From an uncultured Pelagibacteraceae bacterium (GTDB lineage: Bacteria > Pseudomonadota > Alphaproteobacteria > Pelagibacterales > Pelagibacteraceae): a stretch of 64,000 nt of DNA. A program made the position numbers and the translations under genes. The notes under the pieces were generated by a model. It searched no databases, was not told the origin of the DNA, and saw nothing but the letters and a program-made list of their open reading frames with translations. Location of the stretch: the NCBI GenBank assembly GCA_902527215.1, contig CABZOF010000003.1, forward strand, positions 62,001 to 126,000, in the 5' to 3' direction. This document shows positions 51,627 through 61,011 of the stretch, one piece after another; the stretch's first letter is position 1; each line of letters starts with the position of its first letter.

Positions 51627-54253
51627 TATAAACCTTTTAGAGTTAATTCTATTTTTTTAACATCTTTTTCTAGATTAGCAAAGTTGCTTTTCTCCTGCTC
51701 TACTATATTTTGTGGTGCACGATCCACAAAGGATTTATTTGATAACCTAACATCAATTTTTTTCATCTCTTCACTAATTTTTTTAATTTTCTTCTCTAGT
51801 GTTGATTTGATCATATTTAAATCAACATCTTCATCAAAATATAATTTAAATAGCTCACCATTGATAACGATGCTTGCTGATGATTTTTTTAAATCATTAT
51901 CATGAAAGCTTTTAATTCTTCCATTTTTTTTTAAAATATTTTCATTAGCTGATAAAAAGTTTTTATATTCTTTATTGGTGTTTTCTGTTGAAATTTCAAT
52001 AAATGATCCAGGGCTAATGTTTAATTCATTTTTAAATGATCTAATAGATGTAATAAAATTAATGATATTATTAATTTCATCATAAGATTTTTTTTCATGA
52101 TAATCATTTTCCAACCAATTGGCATGCATTAAAAATTCACCTCCATTTTTATCTAACTTGTTATTCAACCAAATCTCCTCTGTAACAAATGGGATGAAAG
52201 GATGTAGTATTATCAAAATTTCCTTAAAAACATATGCTGATGTTTGTCTTAACTCCTTAATATCTTCCTCATTTTTAGAATTAAATACAGTTTTAGATAA
52301 CTCTAAATACCAGTCACAAAAGGAATGCCATACAAACTGATAAATATTCTTTGCGGCTTCATCAAATCTATAGTTTTTTAAACTGTTTTCAGTCTCGTTT
52401 TTGACTTTTACAAGTTCAGATAATATCCACTTATTGATTGTTAATTTAAGATTTTCAGGTTTTTTAATGTCACTAAAATCACATTCATTTTGTCTTAAAA
52501 AATTGTTAGCGTTCCATATTTTATTTAAAAAATTTCTATAACCTTTAACCCTGTCTTCAGACAATTTTACATCACGACCAGGTGATGCCATTGATAATAG
52601 AGTAAATCTTAAAGCATCAGCACTATACTTTTCAATAAGTTCTAAAGGATCAATTACATTACCCTTTGATTTAGACATTTTTTGACCCTTTTCATCTCTA
52701 ACTAAAGCGTGAACGTATATTTTTTTAAAAGGTTCTTCTTTTAAAAACTCCGTTCCCATCATAATCATTCTAGCAACCCAGAAAAATATAATATCAAAAC
52801 CAGTAACAAGAACACTTGTTGGATAAAATTTTTCAACTTCTGGAGTTTTTTCAGGCCAACCTAAAGTCGCAAATGGCCAAAGACCTGAAGAAAACCAAGT
52901 ATCCAAAACATCTTCATCTCTTTTTAATTCCACTTCTTTTGAATAGAATTCTTTTGCCTGTTTTTTGCATTCATCTTCATTTTCAGCTACAAATATTTTT
53001 CCATCAGGTCCGTACCAAGCAGGTATTTGATGTCCCCACCATAATTGACGAGAAATACACCAAGGTTCAATGTTATCCATCCATTGAAAATATGTTTTTG
53101 ACCAATTTTCAGGAAAAAATTTAGTCTTTCCATTATTTACTACCTCTTTTGCTTTAATGGCTAAAGTTTTTGCATCAACAAACCATTGTTCTGTTAAATA
53201 AGGCTCAATAATAGAATTAGATCTATCTCCATAAGGAACTTTGTTTACTAACTTTTCTATTTTTTCTAAAAACTTACCTTCTTCAAGATGTTCTAAAATT
53301 AATTTTCTTGCAGCAAATCTATCTAAACCTTTATATGGGTCAGGTGCATTGTCATTTATTTTTCCATCAGGCGTAAATATATTAATTACTTCTAACTTGT
53401 TTCTTATACCTACATCATAGTCATTGAAATCATGAGCTGGAGTAATTTTTACTGCTCCTGTTCCTTGTTCAGGATCAGCATAGTCATCTGTTATTACTTT
53501 TATTTTTCTGTTTGCTAAAGGAATGGTCACTAGCTTTCCAACAATATCTTTAAACCTATCGTCTTTTGGATTAACTGCTATTGCAGTATCTCCCAACATA
53601 GTTTCAGGTCTGGTTGTTGCAATTGTTATAAATTTATCAGAATTTTCTATAGGATAATTTATATAATAAAGTTGAGAATTTACTTCACGTTGATCAACTT
53701 CTAAATCAGATATTGCTGTTTTTAAAACAACATCCCAATTTACAAGTTTTTTTGCTTTGTAGATTAATTTCTTATTATAAAGATCAACAAATACTTTTAG
53801 GACTGATTTGGATAAATTCTCATCCATTGTGAATGCATTACGAGACCAATCACAAGAACATCCAAGTTTTTTAAGTTGGTTTATAATAATATCGCCATAC
53901 TCATTTTTCCATTCCCATACTTTTTCTATAAATTTTTCTCTACCTAAATCGTTTTTTTTTACACCTTCTTTTGCAAGTTTTTTTTCAACTAATGCTTGGG
54001 TTGCAATACCAGCGTGGTCTGTACCTGGCTGCCATAAAGTTTCATAATTATTCATTCTATGAAATCTTGTTAGAACATCTTGAATTGAGTTATTTAAAGC
54101 ATGTCCCATGTGGAGACTTCCAGTTACATTTGGTGGTGGAATTACTATTGAGAATTTTTTTGAATTTTCTTTGGGTTTAAATAATTCATGTTTTTCCCAA
54201 TAATCATATATTTTATTCTCAACATTTTTATGCTCATATTTATCAAAACTCAT
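51626..54253 (-). CDS. valS: Valyl-tRNA synthetase
   Basis: Class I synthetase of 875 residues. The HIGH motif is [12 protein letters not shown], near residue 45; the editing domain has [20 protein letters not shown]; tryptophan-rich [23 protein letters not shown] motif [14 protein letters not shown] near 530; an anticodon domain; and the C-terminal coiled-coil arm (about 805-870, [20 protein letters not shown]). All features are complete. It ends at the ilvD start. Confidence 0.97.
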   Translation of the reverse strand: MSFDKYEHKNVENKIYDYWEKHELFKPKENSKKFSIVIPPPNVTGSLHMGHALNNSIQDVLTRFHRMNNYETLWQPGTDHAGIATQALVEKKLAKEGVKKNDLGREKFIEKVWEWKNEYGDIIINQLKKLGCSCDWSRNAFTMDENLSKSVLKVFVDLYNKKLIYKAKKLVNWDVVLKTAISDLEVDQREVNSQLYYINYPIENSDKFITIATTRPETMLGDTAIAVNPKDDRFKDIVGKLVTIPLANRKIKVITDDYADPEQGTGAVKITPAHDFNDYDVGIRNKLEVINIFTPDGKINDNAPDPYKGLDRFAARKLILEHLEEGKFLEKIEKLVNKVPYGDRSNSIIEPYLTEQWFVDAKTLAIKAKEVVNNGKTKFFPENWSKTYFQWMDNIEPWCISRQLWWGHQIPAWYGPDGKIFVAENEDECKKQAKEFYSKEVELKRDEDVLDTWFSSGLWPFATLGWPEKTPEVEKFYPTSVLVTGFDIIFFWVARMIMMGTEFLKEEPFKKIYVHALVRDEKGQKMSKSKGNVIDPLELIEKYSADALRFTLLSMASPGRDVKLSEDRVKGYRNFLNKIWNANNFLRQNECDFSDIKKPENLKLTINKWILSELVKVKNETENSLKNYRFDEAAKNIYQFVWHSFCDWYLELSKTVFNSKNEEDIKELRQTSAYVFKEILIILHPFIPFVTEEIWLNNKLDKNGGEFLMHANWLENDYHEKKSYDEINNIINFITSIRSFKNELNISPGSFIEISTENTNKEYKNFLSANENILKKNGRIKSFHDNDLKKSSASIVINGELFKLYFDEDVDLNMIKSTLEKKIKKISEEMKKIDVRLSNKSFVDRAPQNIVEQEKSNFANLEKDVKKIELTLKGL

Positions 54254-54372
54254 TGATTTGTTTTATAAATTAATCAAATTAATAAACAATAATGAAAATC
54301 ATTGCTAAATTTATAGACTAATGATCAAAATGAATTATACAAATGTCGATTACCAAATATTTTATATTTGAT

Positions 54373-54446
54373 GGCAACGTGGCGGAATGGTTACGCAGAG
54401 GATTGCAAATCCTTGTATCCCGGTTCGATTCCGGGCGTTGCCTCCA
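54373..54446 (+). tRNA. trnC: tRNA-Cys (GCA)
   Basis: Complete cloverleaf of 74 bases including an encoded CCA. The acceptor stem pairs GGCAACG with CGTTGCC; anticodon loop TTGCAAA reads GCA; TTCGATT loop present in a CCGGG stem. It lies alone on the plus strand after the divergent valS. Confidence 0.96.
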
Positions 54447-54495
54447 AAATAAGTATTGAGATAAATTTTAAAAAAAGTAAGTTGTGAGAAAATAT

Positions 54496-54571
54496 TCCTC
54501 GGTAGCTCAGTTGGTAGAGCAGTTGACTGTTAATCAATTGGTCGCAGGTTCGAGTCCTGCCCGAGGAGCCA
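54496..54571 (+). tRNA. trnN: tRNA-Asn (GTT)
   Basis: Complete cloverleaf of 76 bases including CCA. Acceptor TCCTCGG pairs with CCGAGGA; D-loop AGCTCAGTTGGTAGAGC; anticodon loop CTGTTAA reads GTT; TTCGAGT loop in a GCAGG stem. It is 49 bases after tRNA-Cys and probably co-transcribed with it. It converges with the XRE gene 6 bases away. Confidence 0.96.
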
Positions 54572-54577
54572 AATTAA

Positions 54578-54949
54578 TTAAACAACTTTAGAAGTATTTA
54601 TTTGTGCTATCTGTAAATTTTTTCCAAATTTGATTTTTTGATCCTGAGTTAACTCTGAATAAACTTTAACTAAAAAGTTATAGTTTACATTCATGTGTCC
54701 CTCTTTTGATTTATCAAGATTAATTAAATATTCTGAAAAATCCTCAAAGAAATAGTTAATTGGTACTTTTAAATAATTTGAAAGTTGTAACAATCTAATA
54801 GAACTTACGCCGTTAGTTCCTTTTTCATACTTTTGAATTTGTTGAAATGTTACATTTATAGCTTTTGCTACTTTAGTTTGAGTTAAACCAAGAGCTAATC
54901 TTCTTAGCTTGAGTTTATGCCCAAGATGTTTGTTAAAATTTTCTTCCAT
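54578..54949 (-). CDS. XRE-family helix-turn-helix transcriptional regulator
   Basis: A 123-residue protein with the Cro/CI-type HTH at about residues 12-66 (KLKLRRLALGLTQTKVAKAI and FQQIQKYEKGTNGVSSIRLL) and a short helical tail of about 50 residues without a recognisable sensor domain. It resembles stand-alone XRE regulators common in alphaproteobacteria. An AGAGGGG precedes the ATG. Targets unknown; the nearest same-strand genes are the aap operon upstream, separated by 145 bases with no other feature I can support. Confidence 0.85.
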   Translation of the reverse strand: MEENFNKHLGHKLKLRRLALGLTQTKVAKAINVTFQQIQKYEKGTNGVSSIRLLQLSNYLKVPINYFFEDFSEYLINLDKSKEGHMNVNYNFLVKVYSELTQDQKIKFGKNLQIAQINTSKVV

Positions 54950-55094
54950 TTAAGACCCCTCTTTAAATAAAATATTAATCAGAGTTAATCTAAATAGAAA
55001 ACTTTATGCAAGTAAAATAATTTTTAAAAAAAATGATTTTTTTAAGTTATTCCAAACCTGTCAAGTAACTTTTTATGAAGTCTTTAGAATTATT

Positions 55095-55829
55095 TTAAAG
55101 AATTTGGCTTAAAAAAAGCTTAGTTCTGTCACTCTTAGGGTTGGCAAAGAATTCTTTGGTGTCTGCCTTCTCAATTATCATACCTTCATCCATAAAAATT
55201 ACTTCATCAGCAACTTCTTTAGCAAAACCCATCTCATGTGTCACGACAATCATAGTCATTCCACCTTTTGCAAGACTAACCATTGCATCAAGCACCTCTT
55301 TAATCATTTCAGGATCTAATGCGGATGTTGGTTCATCAAACAACATAATTTTTGGCTGCATACACAATGCTCTAGCGATTGCACAACGTTGTTGCTGTCC
55401 ACCTGAAAGTTGTCCTGGGAACTTATTTGCTTGATCATCTATTTGAACTTTTTTAAGTTGGTCTAATGCTAGTTCTTGAGCTTCTTTTTTAGGCATTTTT
55501 TTTACCCAAATAGGAGCAAGTGTGCAATTATCTAATATTGAAAGATGTGGAAATAAATTAAATTGTTGAAAAACCATTCCAACCTCAGCTCTTATTTTTT
55601 CAATATCTTTTGTTTTTTCAGATAGTTCATTTCCATCAACAATTATATCTCCCTCTTGATGCTCCTCTAATCTATTAATACATCTAATCAGTGTAGATTT
55701 ACCCGATCCTGATGGACCACAAACAACAATTTTTTTGTTTGCCTCAACCTCAAGATTTATATTTTTTAAAACTTGAAAATCACCGAACCATTTATTCATA
55801 TTTTGAATTTTTATTATTGGATCAGACAT
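55095..55829 (-). CDS. aapP: AapP, general L-amino-acid ABC transporter ATPase
   Basis: GlnQ-type ABC ATPase, 244 residues. Walker [10 protein letters not shown] near residue 35, [20 protein letters not shown], signature [20 protein letters not shown], Walker [16 protein letters not shown] and [13 protein letters not shown]. It is last in the aapJ-Q-M-P operon, 3 bases after aapM. Confidence 0.94.
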   Translation of the reverse strand: MSDPIIKIQNMNKWFGDFQVLKNINLEVEANKKIVVCGPSGSGKSTLIRCINRLEEHQEGDIIVDGNELSEKTKDIEKIRAEVGMVFQQFNLFPHLSILDNCTLAPIWVKKMPKKEAQELALDQLKKVQIDDQANKFPGQLSGGQQQRCAIARALCMQPKIMLFDEPTSALDPEMIKEVLDAMVSLAKGGMTMIVVTHEMGFAKEVADEVIFMDEGMIIEKADTKEFFANPKSDRTKLFLSQIL

Positions 55830-55832
55830 TTA

Positions 55833-57104
55833 TTATCTTTCAGTTTTATATTTCGCCTCTAAGTTATAACTATATTTACTCATTGCATAGCATATAATCC
55901 AGAATATTATCGATGCAAAAATATATCCTTCCATAGCAAAGCCGAGCCATTTTGGATTTGTTTTTGCTAACGCAAGCATTCCTGCTAATTCAGCCAAACC
56001 AACTACAAAAATCAAAGGTGTATCTTTAACTAAGGCTAAAAATGTATTCGCTATTCCAGGTATCACTAATTTTAGTGCCTGTGGTAAAATCACAAAAATA
56101 TGCATTTTCCAATAACCCATTCCTAAAGATTTAGCAGCATCATATTGACCTCGTGGAAGAGATTGTAATCCTCCTCTTATAACTTCAGCACAGTAAGCAG
56201 CTTCAAATAAAGTAATTGCAATTATTACTCTTACCAATTTATCCATGAAAAAATCTTCAGGAAGAAACATTGGAAACATTACAGATGACATAAATAACAC
56301 TGTAATCAACGGAACGCCTCTCCAAAATTCAATATAACAAATTGATATATATTTTATTGCTGGAAGACTAGATCTTCTTCCTAATGCAAAAATCATACCT
56401 AGTGGAAAACAGAAAATTAGACAGAAAAAAGAAACTATAAAAGTAAGTGATAATCCTCCCCATGCACCAGTTTCTACCCATTGTAGACCGAATGATCCAC
56501 CTGATATTAAGTAATAAATAACTAAATATGCAATCACTGGATAAATAATTACATAGTATAAAGCTAGATATTTTTTCAAATTTTCTTTCATGAAATACCC
56601 AACAAAGCCAAATGCTATAACTAATATAAATGCAGTATTTATTCTCCAATGAAATTCATTGGGATACATGCCATACATAAATCTTCTGAACCAAACTTTA
56701 ATATATGTCCAACAAGCGCCTGTACCTGTACAAGCATCTTTAGAATCGCCAGAAATAGTGGCGTCAAAAATCATCCAACTCAGAGACTGAGGAAGAGCTT
56801 TTATAATTGAAAATAATATTAACAGAGTTAATAGAGCATTAAAATTATTTGTATTTATATTTTTATTTAATAAATCTAATGTTTTATTTCCTGAATAATC
56901 AATTCTCATCATATTTAATCCAATTAATCCTGTAATTAATGGAAACAAGGTAGTTATGGAGCCAGGTAAAAAAGATGTTAAATTTATTTTTAAAAAGGCA
57001 TTTGATATTACATCAATTAAACTTACTAAAACTAAAAAAGATCCAATAATTGAGTAATTTTTAATATTACTCCTATTAGGTTTTAAAAAATTAAATGTTT
57101 GCAT
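55833..57104 (-). CDS. aapM: AapM, amino-acid ABC transporter permease
   Basis: His/Glu/Gln-type permease with several extra N-terminal helices. The 423-residue protein has AALGIGF-like segments replaced by WGGLSLTFIVSFFCLIFCFP, IEFWRGVPLITVLFMSSVMF, the EAA loop GLQSLPRGQYDAAKSLGMGYW and KLVIPGIANTFLALVKDTPL, which are diagnostic of AapM. The extended N-terminus (about residues 1-200) is typical of AapM rather than of simple GlnP proteins. Confidence 0.93.
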   Translation of the reverse strand: MQTFNFLKPNRSNIKNYSIIGSFLVLVSLIDVISNAFLKINLTSFLPGSITTLFPLITGLIGLNMMRIDYSGNKTLDLLNKNINTNNFNALLTLLILFSIIKALPQSLSWMIFDATISGDSKDACTGTGACWTYIKVWFRRFMYGMYPNEFHWRINTAFILVIAFGFVGYFMKENLKKYLALYYVIIYPVIAYLVIYYLISGGSFGLQWVETGAWGGLSLTFIVSFFCLIFCFPLGMIFALGRRSSLPAIKYISICYIEFWRGVPLITVLFMSSVMFPMFLPEDFFMDKLVRVIIAITLFEAAYCAEVIRGGLQSLPRGQYDAAKSLGMGYWKMHIFVILPQALKLVIPGIANTFLALVKDTPLIFVVGLAELAGMLALAKTNPKWLGFAMEGYIFASIIFWIICYAMSKYSYNLEAKYKTER

Positions 57105-57107
57105 TTT

Positions 57108-58259
57108 TTACTTTTCTTTAATTTCAATTTTTTTGTTATACCAATTCATTATTGCTGCAATAGTTAAACTAATAGAAAGATAGGTTAGCATTGTTATTGA
57201 AACAATTTCTATTGCCTTACCGGTTTGCATCAAAGCAGTCCCTGCAAATACAAGTACTAAATCAGGGTATGCAATTGCAGCTGCTAAAGATGAATTTTTT
57301 GTTAAATTTAAGTATTGATTTGTCGTAGGTGGTATAATAATTCTTAAAGCTTGAGGCATAATTACTAATTTTAAAACCTGATTAGGTGTCAAACCAACAG
57401 AAGCTGCAGCCTCTTTTTGGCCTTTGCTAACTCCCTCTATACCAGCTCTTACACATTCTGCTACAAAAGTAGAGGTATATAAAGATAGTGCTAGCACTAA
57501 CGCTATTAGCTCAGGAGGTAAACTTATTCCACCTTCATAAATATAAGAAATTTTTGATAGCTTTTTAAGTTCTGGGAGTTCAAATCCTAAAGATACCCCA
57601 CCAAATAAAAAAGATAAAAGAGGTAAAACAATTAATAGAGATATTGAATAAAGGAGGACAGGAATTTGTTTGCCTTCATTGTCTCTTAATTTATTTGCAT
57701 AATTCCTTAGTAAAATAATTGCAATTATTGCTGCAAGGCCACAATATAGAAATATATTCAAATTTTCCCATACCATCGCTGGTATGTAATAGCCTTTTAC
57801 AGTCATATAAGTTACTCCAAACCATGCATTAGCTTTCTCTGGAAGTGGTAAGGCTCTAAGAGCTGCGTAATACCAAAAGAAGATTTGTAACAGTAATGGA
57901 ATATTTCTAAAAAATTCTACATACCATGCTGCTGAGTTTTTTATTAGATAATTTGACGATAATCTTGCTACACCTATTATAACACCCAGAATTGTGCAAA
58001 TAATTATACTTATAAATGAGACTAATAAAGTATTTAAAAGTCCTACTAGAAAAGCACGAGCATAGGAGTCTGATCCACTATATTCAATTAATGAAAATTG
58101 AACATCAAATGAGGATTCTTGTGATAAAAAACCAAAACCAAAATCAATACCTCTATTATCCATATTGGTCTGGGCATTCATGGTTAAGAACCCAAAAATA
58201 AGAACAACAAATAATATAGCTAAAATTTGAGGTATAAATTTTTTTATAATGTTGTTCAT
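57108..58259 (-). CDS. aapQ: AapQ, amino-acid ABC transporter permease
   Basis: Partner permease of AapM, 383 residues. An N-terminal helix is followed by a periplasmic part (NNRGIDFGFGFLSQESSFD-like, about 30-55), then the permease core with VEFFRNIPLLLQIFFWYYA, AECVRAGIEGVSKGQKEAAA (EAA loop) and PPTTNQYLNLTKNSSLAAAI. The order aapJ-Q-M-P is the standard rhizobial one. It begins after the aapJ terminator. Confidence 0.93.
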   Translation of the reverse strand: MNNIIKKFIPQILAILFVVLIFGFLTMNAQTNMDNRGIDFGFGFLSQESSFDVQFSLIEYSGSDSYARAFLVGLLNTLLVSFISIIICTILGVIIGVARLSSNYLIKNSAAWYVEFFRNIPLLLQIFFWYYAALRALPLPEKANAWFGVTYMTVKGYYIPAMVWENLNIFLYCGLAAIIAIILLRNYANKLRDNEGKQIPVLLYSISLLIVLPLLSFLFGGVSLGFELPELKKLSKISYIYEGGISLPPELIALVLALSLYTSTFVAECVRAGIEGVSKGQKEAAASVGLTPNQVLKLVIMPQALRIIIPPTTNQYLNLTKNSSLAAAIAYPDLVLVFAGTALMQTGKAIEIVSITMLTYLSISLTIAAIMNWYNKKIEIKEK

Positions 58260-58272
58260 TAAAACCTATAAT

Positions 58273-58305
58273 AAAAAAAAGGGCTAGAAATATCTAGCCC
58301 TTTTT
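58273..58305 (-). terminator. Intrinsic terminator between aapJ and aapQ
   Basis: A GGGCTAGA/TCTAGCCC stem with a four-base loop, flanked by eight A on one side and five T on the other, so the stem is extended by A-U pairs and followed by eight T on the minus strand. It lies 19 bases after the aapJ stop. It should end most aapJ transcripts while allowing some read-through into aapQMP. Confidence 0.82.
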
Positions 58306-58323
58306 AATTGATTTGAAATAAAA

Positions 58324-59364
58324 TTATCTTGCTGGTGGTACGTATAGTATTCCACCTTTAGTCCATAATTCATTTGGACCTCTATCAGGTAGAATTCCAG
58401 TGTCTGCTATGTTTCTTTTATAGCTTTCACCGTAGTTACCAACTTGTTTGATAATTCTTAAGTTCCAGTCGTTATCTAAACCAAAAGCTGCACCTAATTC
58501 ACCTTCAGCACCAACTAATCTTTTGATTGCTGGATTGTTTGAAGTTTTCATCATGTCAGCATTTGATGAGTTTACACCATATTCCTCTGCTTCGATCATA
58601 GTATTTAAAGACCATCTAACTATATCTTCCCAAACAGAATCGCCTTGACGCACAACTGGTCCAAGTGGCTCTTTTGAAATAGTTTCAGGTAATACTACGT
58701 GATCATCTGGAGCTGATAGTTTAGTTCTTTGTGCAGCAAGTCCAGATTTATCTGTTGTGTAAGTATCACATCTACCTGCATCATAAGCAGCTACAACTTC
58801 GTCAGCTTTTTCAAAAACTACTGGCTCATATGAAATTCCTCTAGAGTCAAAGAAGTCTCTCATGTTAAGCTCAGTTGTAGTTCCTAAGTTTGTACAAACT
58901 GAAGTTCCATTTTTAAATTCACTTGTAGATGCTATACCTGAACCTTTTCTTACCATAAAACCTTGTCCATCATAAAAATTTACACCAACAAATGTTAAAC
59001 CAATGTCAGCATCTCTAGATAGTGTCCAAGTTGTGTTTCTTGATAAAATGTCAATTTCACCAGAAGTAAGTGCGGTAAATCTTTCTTTTGCACTTAAAGG
59101 AGTGAACTTAACTTTGGTTGCATCACCTAATGTAGCGGCTGCAACAGCTCTACATACATCAACATCTATTCCTGTCCAATTTCCAGATTCATCTGCATTT
59201 GAAAACCCAGGTAGACCCTGAGAAACACCACATCTTACAAACCCTCTTTTTTTTGTGTTCTCAAGAGTTTTTGATTTCTTAGCAGCCATTGTTTCTGTTG
59301 AAAATGCAAATAGCACAGCAAACATAGCGACTAAAGAAGTCAATTGTTTTATTATTTTAAACAT
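58324..59364 (-). CDS. aapJ: AapJ, L-amino-acid-binding protein
   Basis: Periplasmic binding protein for a broad range of L-amino acids. A signal peptide covers about residues 1-27 (cut near MAA-KKS). The mature protein begins TLENTKKRGFVRCGVSQGLP and continues GFSNADESGNWTGIDVDVCR with LSAKERFTALTSGEIDILSR, LGTTTELNMRDFFDSRG and FVVR-like EPLGPVVRQGDSVW: all AapJ/YhdW features. 346 residues. It heads the operon, and amino-acid uptake of this type is abundant in SAR11 proteomes. Confidence 0.94.
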   Translation of the reverse strand: MFKIIKQLTSLVAMFAVLFAFSTETMAAKKSKTLENTKKRGFVRCGVSQGLPGFSNADESGNWTGIDVDVCRAVAAATLGDATKVKFTPLSAKERFTALTSGEIDILSRNTTWTLSRDADIGLTFVGVNFYDGQGFMVRKGSGIASTSEFKNGTSVCTNLGTTTELNMRDFFDSRGISYEPVVFEKADEVVAAYDAGRCDTYTTDKSGLAAQRTKLSAPDDHVVLPETISKEPLGPVVRQGDSVWEDIVRWSLNTMIEAEEYGVNSSNADMMKTSNNPAIKRLVGAEGELGAAFGLDNDWNLRIIKQVGNYGESYKRNIADTGILPDRGPNELWTKGGILYVPPAR

Positions 59365-59385
59365 TATTTTCCTCTTTTATTATTT

Positions 59386-59399
59386 ATTTGTTAACAAAT
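59386..59399. promoter_or_regulatory. Palindrome in the aapJ leader
   Basis: Perfect 14-base palindrome ATTTGTTAACAAAT, 22 bases upstream of the aapJ ATG. It is the size of an operator for a dimeric regulator, but A/T-rich palindromes are frequent by chance in this genome. Confidence 0.35.
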
Positions 59400-59400
59400 T

Positions 59401-59422
59401 ATTCAAAAAGTAATTTTTGAAT
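59401..59422 (-). promoter_or_regulatory. Stem-loop in the region before aapJ
   Basis: Perfect nine-base-pair inverted repeat (ATTCAAAAA/TTTTTGAAT) with a four-base loop, directly beside the 14-base palindrome. It may be the end of the tRNA-Arg transcript (72 bases away) or part of the aapJ leader. It has no G+C-rich core. Confidence 0.4.
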
Positions 59423-59493
59423 ACTTGAGTAAACCAGAAAGTAATACAACCATCAATGGTAAAATAACCTCACCAATATTGATCAATTAAAGA

Positions 59494-59570
59494 TGGCGCG
59501 CCCTGGAGGATTCGAACCTCCGACCCTCGGTTTAGAAAACCGATGCTCTATCCAGCTGAGCTAAGGGCGC
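59494..59570 (-). tRNA. trnR: tRNA-Arg (TCT)
   Basis: Complete cloverleaf of 77 bases including an encoded CCA. Acceptor GCGCCCT pairs with AGGGCGC; D-loop TAGCTCAGCTGGATAGAGC; anticodon loop TTTCTAA reads TCT; TTCGAAT loop in a GGAGG stem. It decodes AGA/AGG, the dominant Arg codons in this A+T-rich sequence. Confidence 0.96.
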
Positions 59571-59594
59571 AAAGGAATACTTTATAATACTAAT

Positions 59595-61004
59595 TTAATT
59601 TTTTAAAAGGTATTTTTTAAATAATATTAGTATTGTTAGTAGCTCTACTCTTCCTATTATCATGAAAATTATTAAATAAATTTTAGTTAAAAAAGAAAGA
59701 CTATAAAAATCAAAATTATCAAGCTCAAACATACTTGAATTAACAGTGTTCATAATTGTTAAGATAGAAAGCTTAAATGAATTTTCAAATTGGATATCTG
59801 AAAGTGTTAAAAAAAGAGTTAAAATGGAGAGAGAAATAATGAAAATAATTATTGAAAAAAAATATTTATTAATATCTGATTTTTCAGTGTTCTCATTTAT
59901 TAATGTAACTTTGTTTGAATATATTTGATTTGGTTTTGTATGAGATAATAGATTATTTAAAGAAAATTTTAATAAACTTAAAATCTTTATAAACCTAACA
60001 CCTGAACTGGTTGAAAAAAAAGAACCTCCAATCACAACCATAATAAAAAAAATAAATATTAAATTGCTTGGTGTATCTTTAAATGAAATACCAATATTTG
60101 AAATACTACTTGATATAGCAACTAAAATTGTTGGAAAGTTGTTGCTTGAATTCAAGAAAACAAACGAAAAGGAAATTATAGCTAATAAATAAATTAAAAG
60201 GTTAAAATCCTCACTTAAAAAATTTATTTTTTTTTTGTTAAAAAAAATAAGATTATAAATTAAAAATAAACTAAAAAATGATAACATCATAGTAAATGAT
60301 AAAATAATTTTACTTAAATCACTTTCAAATAAATTATCAACTCTATTAAAAGGTAAAAAACCACCAGATGATATTATTGATAAAGATAAATTAAATGCAT
60401 CAAAAGTTCTTAAATTAATAATCTTTAATAGAAAAAATATAATTATTGTTAATGAAGAATAAATAATTATAATTTTAAATGTTTGTTTAAAAATTTCGTT
60501 GTAATTAAAAGATAAATATTCAGTGAATGATTGTTTAAGATTTTTATCAAAAATATCAATTAACAGTAAAATAGAAAAAAGAAAATAAATTCCTCCAATC
60601 CACTGCGATGTTGATCGCCATAAAATTAAACTTTCATCTAACTGTTTAATATTTTCAAAAATTGTAAAACCAGTTGATGTAAAGCCAGATATAGCCTCAA
60701 AATATGCATTTAAAAAAGAAATGTTTTGAATGCCAAAATAATATGGAATTGATATTATTATTGGGAATAATACATAACCCAATAATACAGTAAATATTTT
60801 TTCATAAATGGTAATTTTTTTAGTATTTTTTCTATTATAAAATAATAGTATCCCACCCAAAGTAGTACTTAGAAATAAAGTATAAATATAATTTTCTATA
60901 TTAAAAAAAATATCAAAATAATTAGAATAAATAATATTAAAAAAGGAAAAGACACTTATCAAAAATAAAAAAGAACTAAGATAAAGAGTACTAAATTTTG
61001 TCAT
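59595..61004 (-). CDS. trkH: TrkH-type potassium uptake channel subunit
   Basis: Membrane subunit of the Trk potassium system. The 469-residue protein has about ten helices and four degenerate P-loops: ISGFTSTGFTIF, SIISSGGFLPFN, SNIGISF and MNTVNSSMF, with LWRSTSQWIGG typical of TrkH. It is extremely Phe/Ile/Leu rich. It starts 7 bases after trkA, so channel and gate are co-expressed. The order ntrY-ntrX-trkA-trkH joins nitrogen and potassium genes as in other alphaproteobacteria. Confidence 0.9.
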   Translation of the reverse strand: MTKFSTLYLSSFLFLISVFSFFNIIYSNYFDIFFNIENYIYTLFLSTTLGGILLFYNRKNTKKITIYEKIFTVLLGYVLFPIIISIPYYFGIQNISFLNAYFEAISGFTSTGFTIFENIKQLDESLILWRSTSQWIGGIYFLFSILLLIDIFDKNLKQSFTEYLSFNYNEIFKQTFKIIIIYSSLTIIIFFLLKIINLRTFDAFNLSLSIISSGGFLPFNRVDNLFESDLSKIILSFTMMLSFFSLFLIYNLIFFNKKKINFLSEDFNLLIYLLAIISFSFVFLNSSNNFPTILVAISSSISNIGISFKDTPSNLIFIFFIMVVIGGSFFSTSSGVRFIKILSLLKFSLNNLLSHTKPNQIYSNKVTLINENTEKSDINKYFFSIIIFIISLSILTLFLTLSDIQFENSFKLSILTIMNTVNSSMFELDNFDFYSLSFLTKIYLIIFMIIGRVELLTILILFKKYLLKN

Positions 61005-61011
61005 ATTAAAA

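Noticed and set aside
54254-54372. T-box or other leader element before valS
   Set aside because: No specifier hairpin or conserved T-box sequence can be seen, and such elements are not expected outside Gram-positive bacteria.
54373-54571. tRNA pair as an integration site of a mobile element
   Set aside because: No integrase, no direct repeat of a tRNA 3' end and no foreign-looking genes follow.
55021-55080. Terminator after aapP
   Set aside because: Only an all-A/T inverted repeat and a 6-base repeat are present; neither is better than chance for this base composition.
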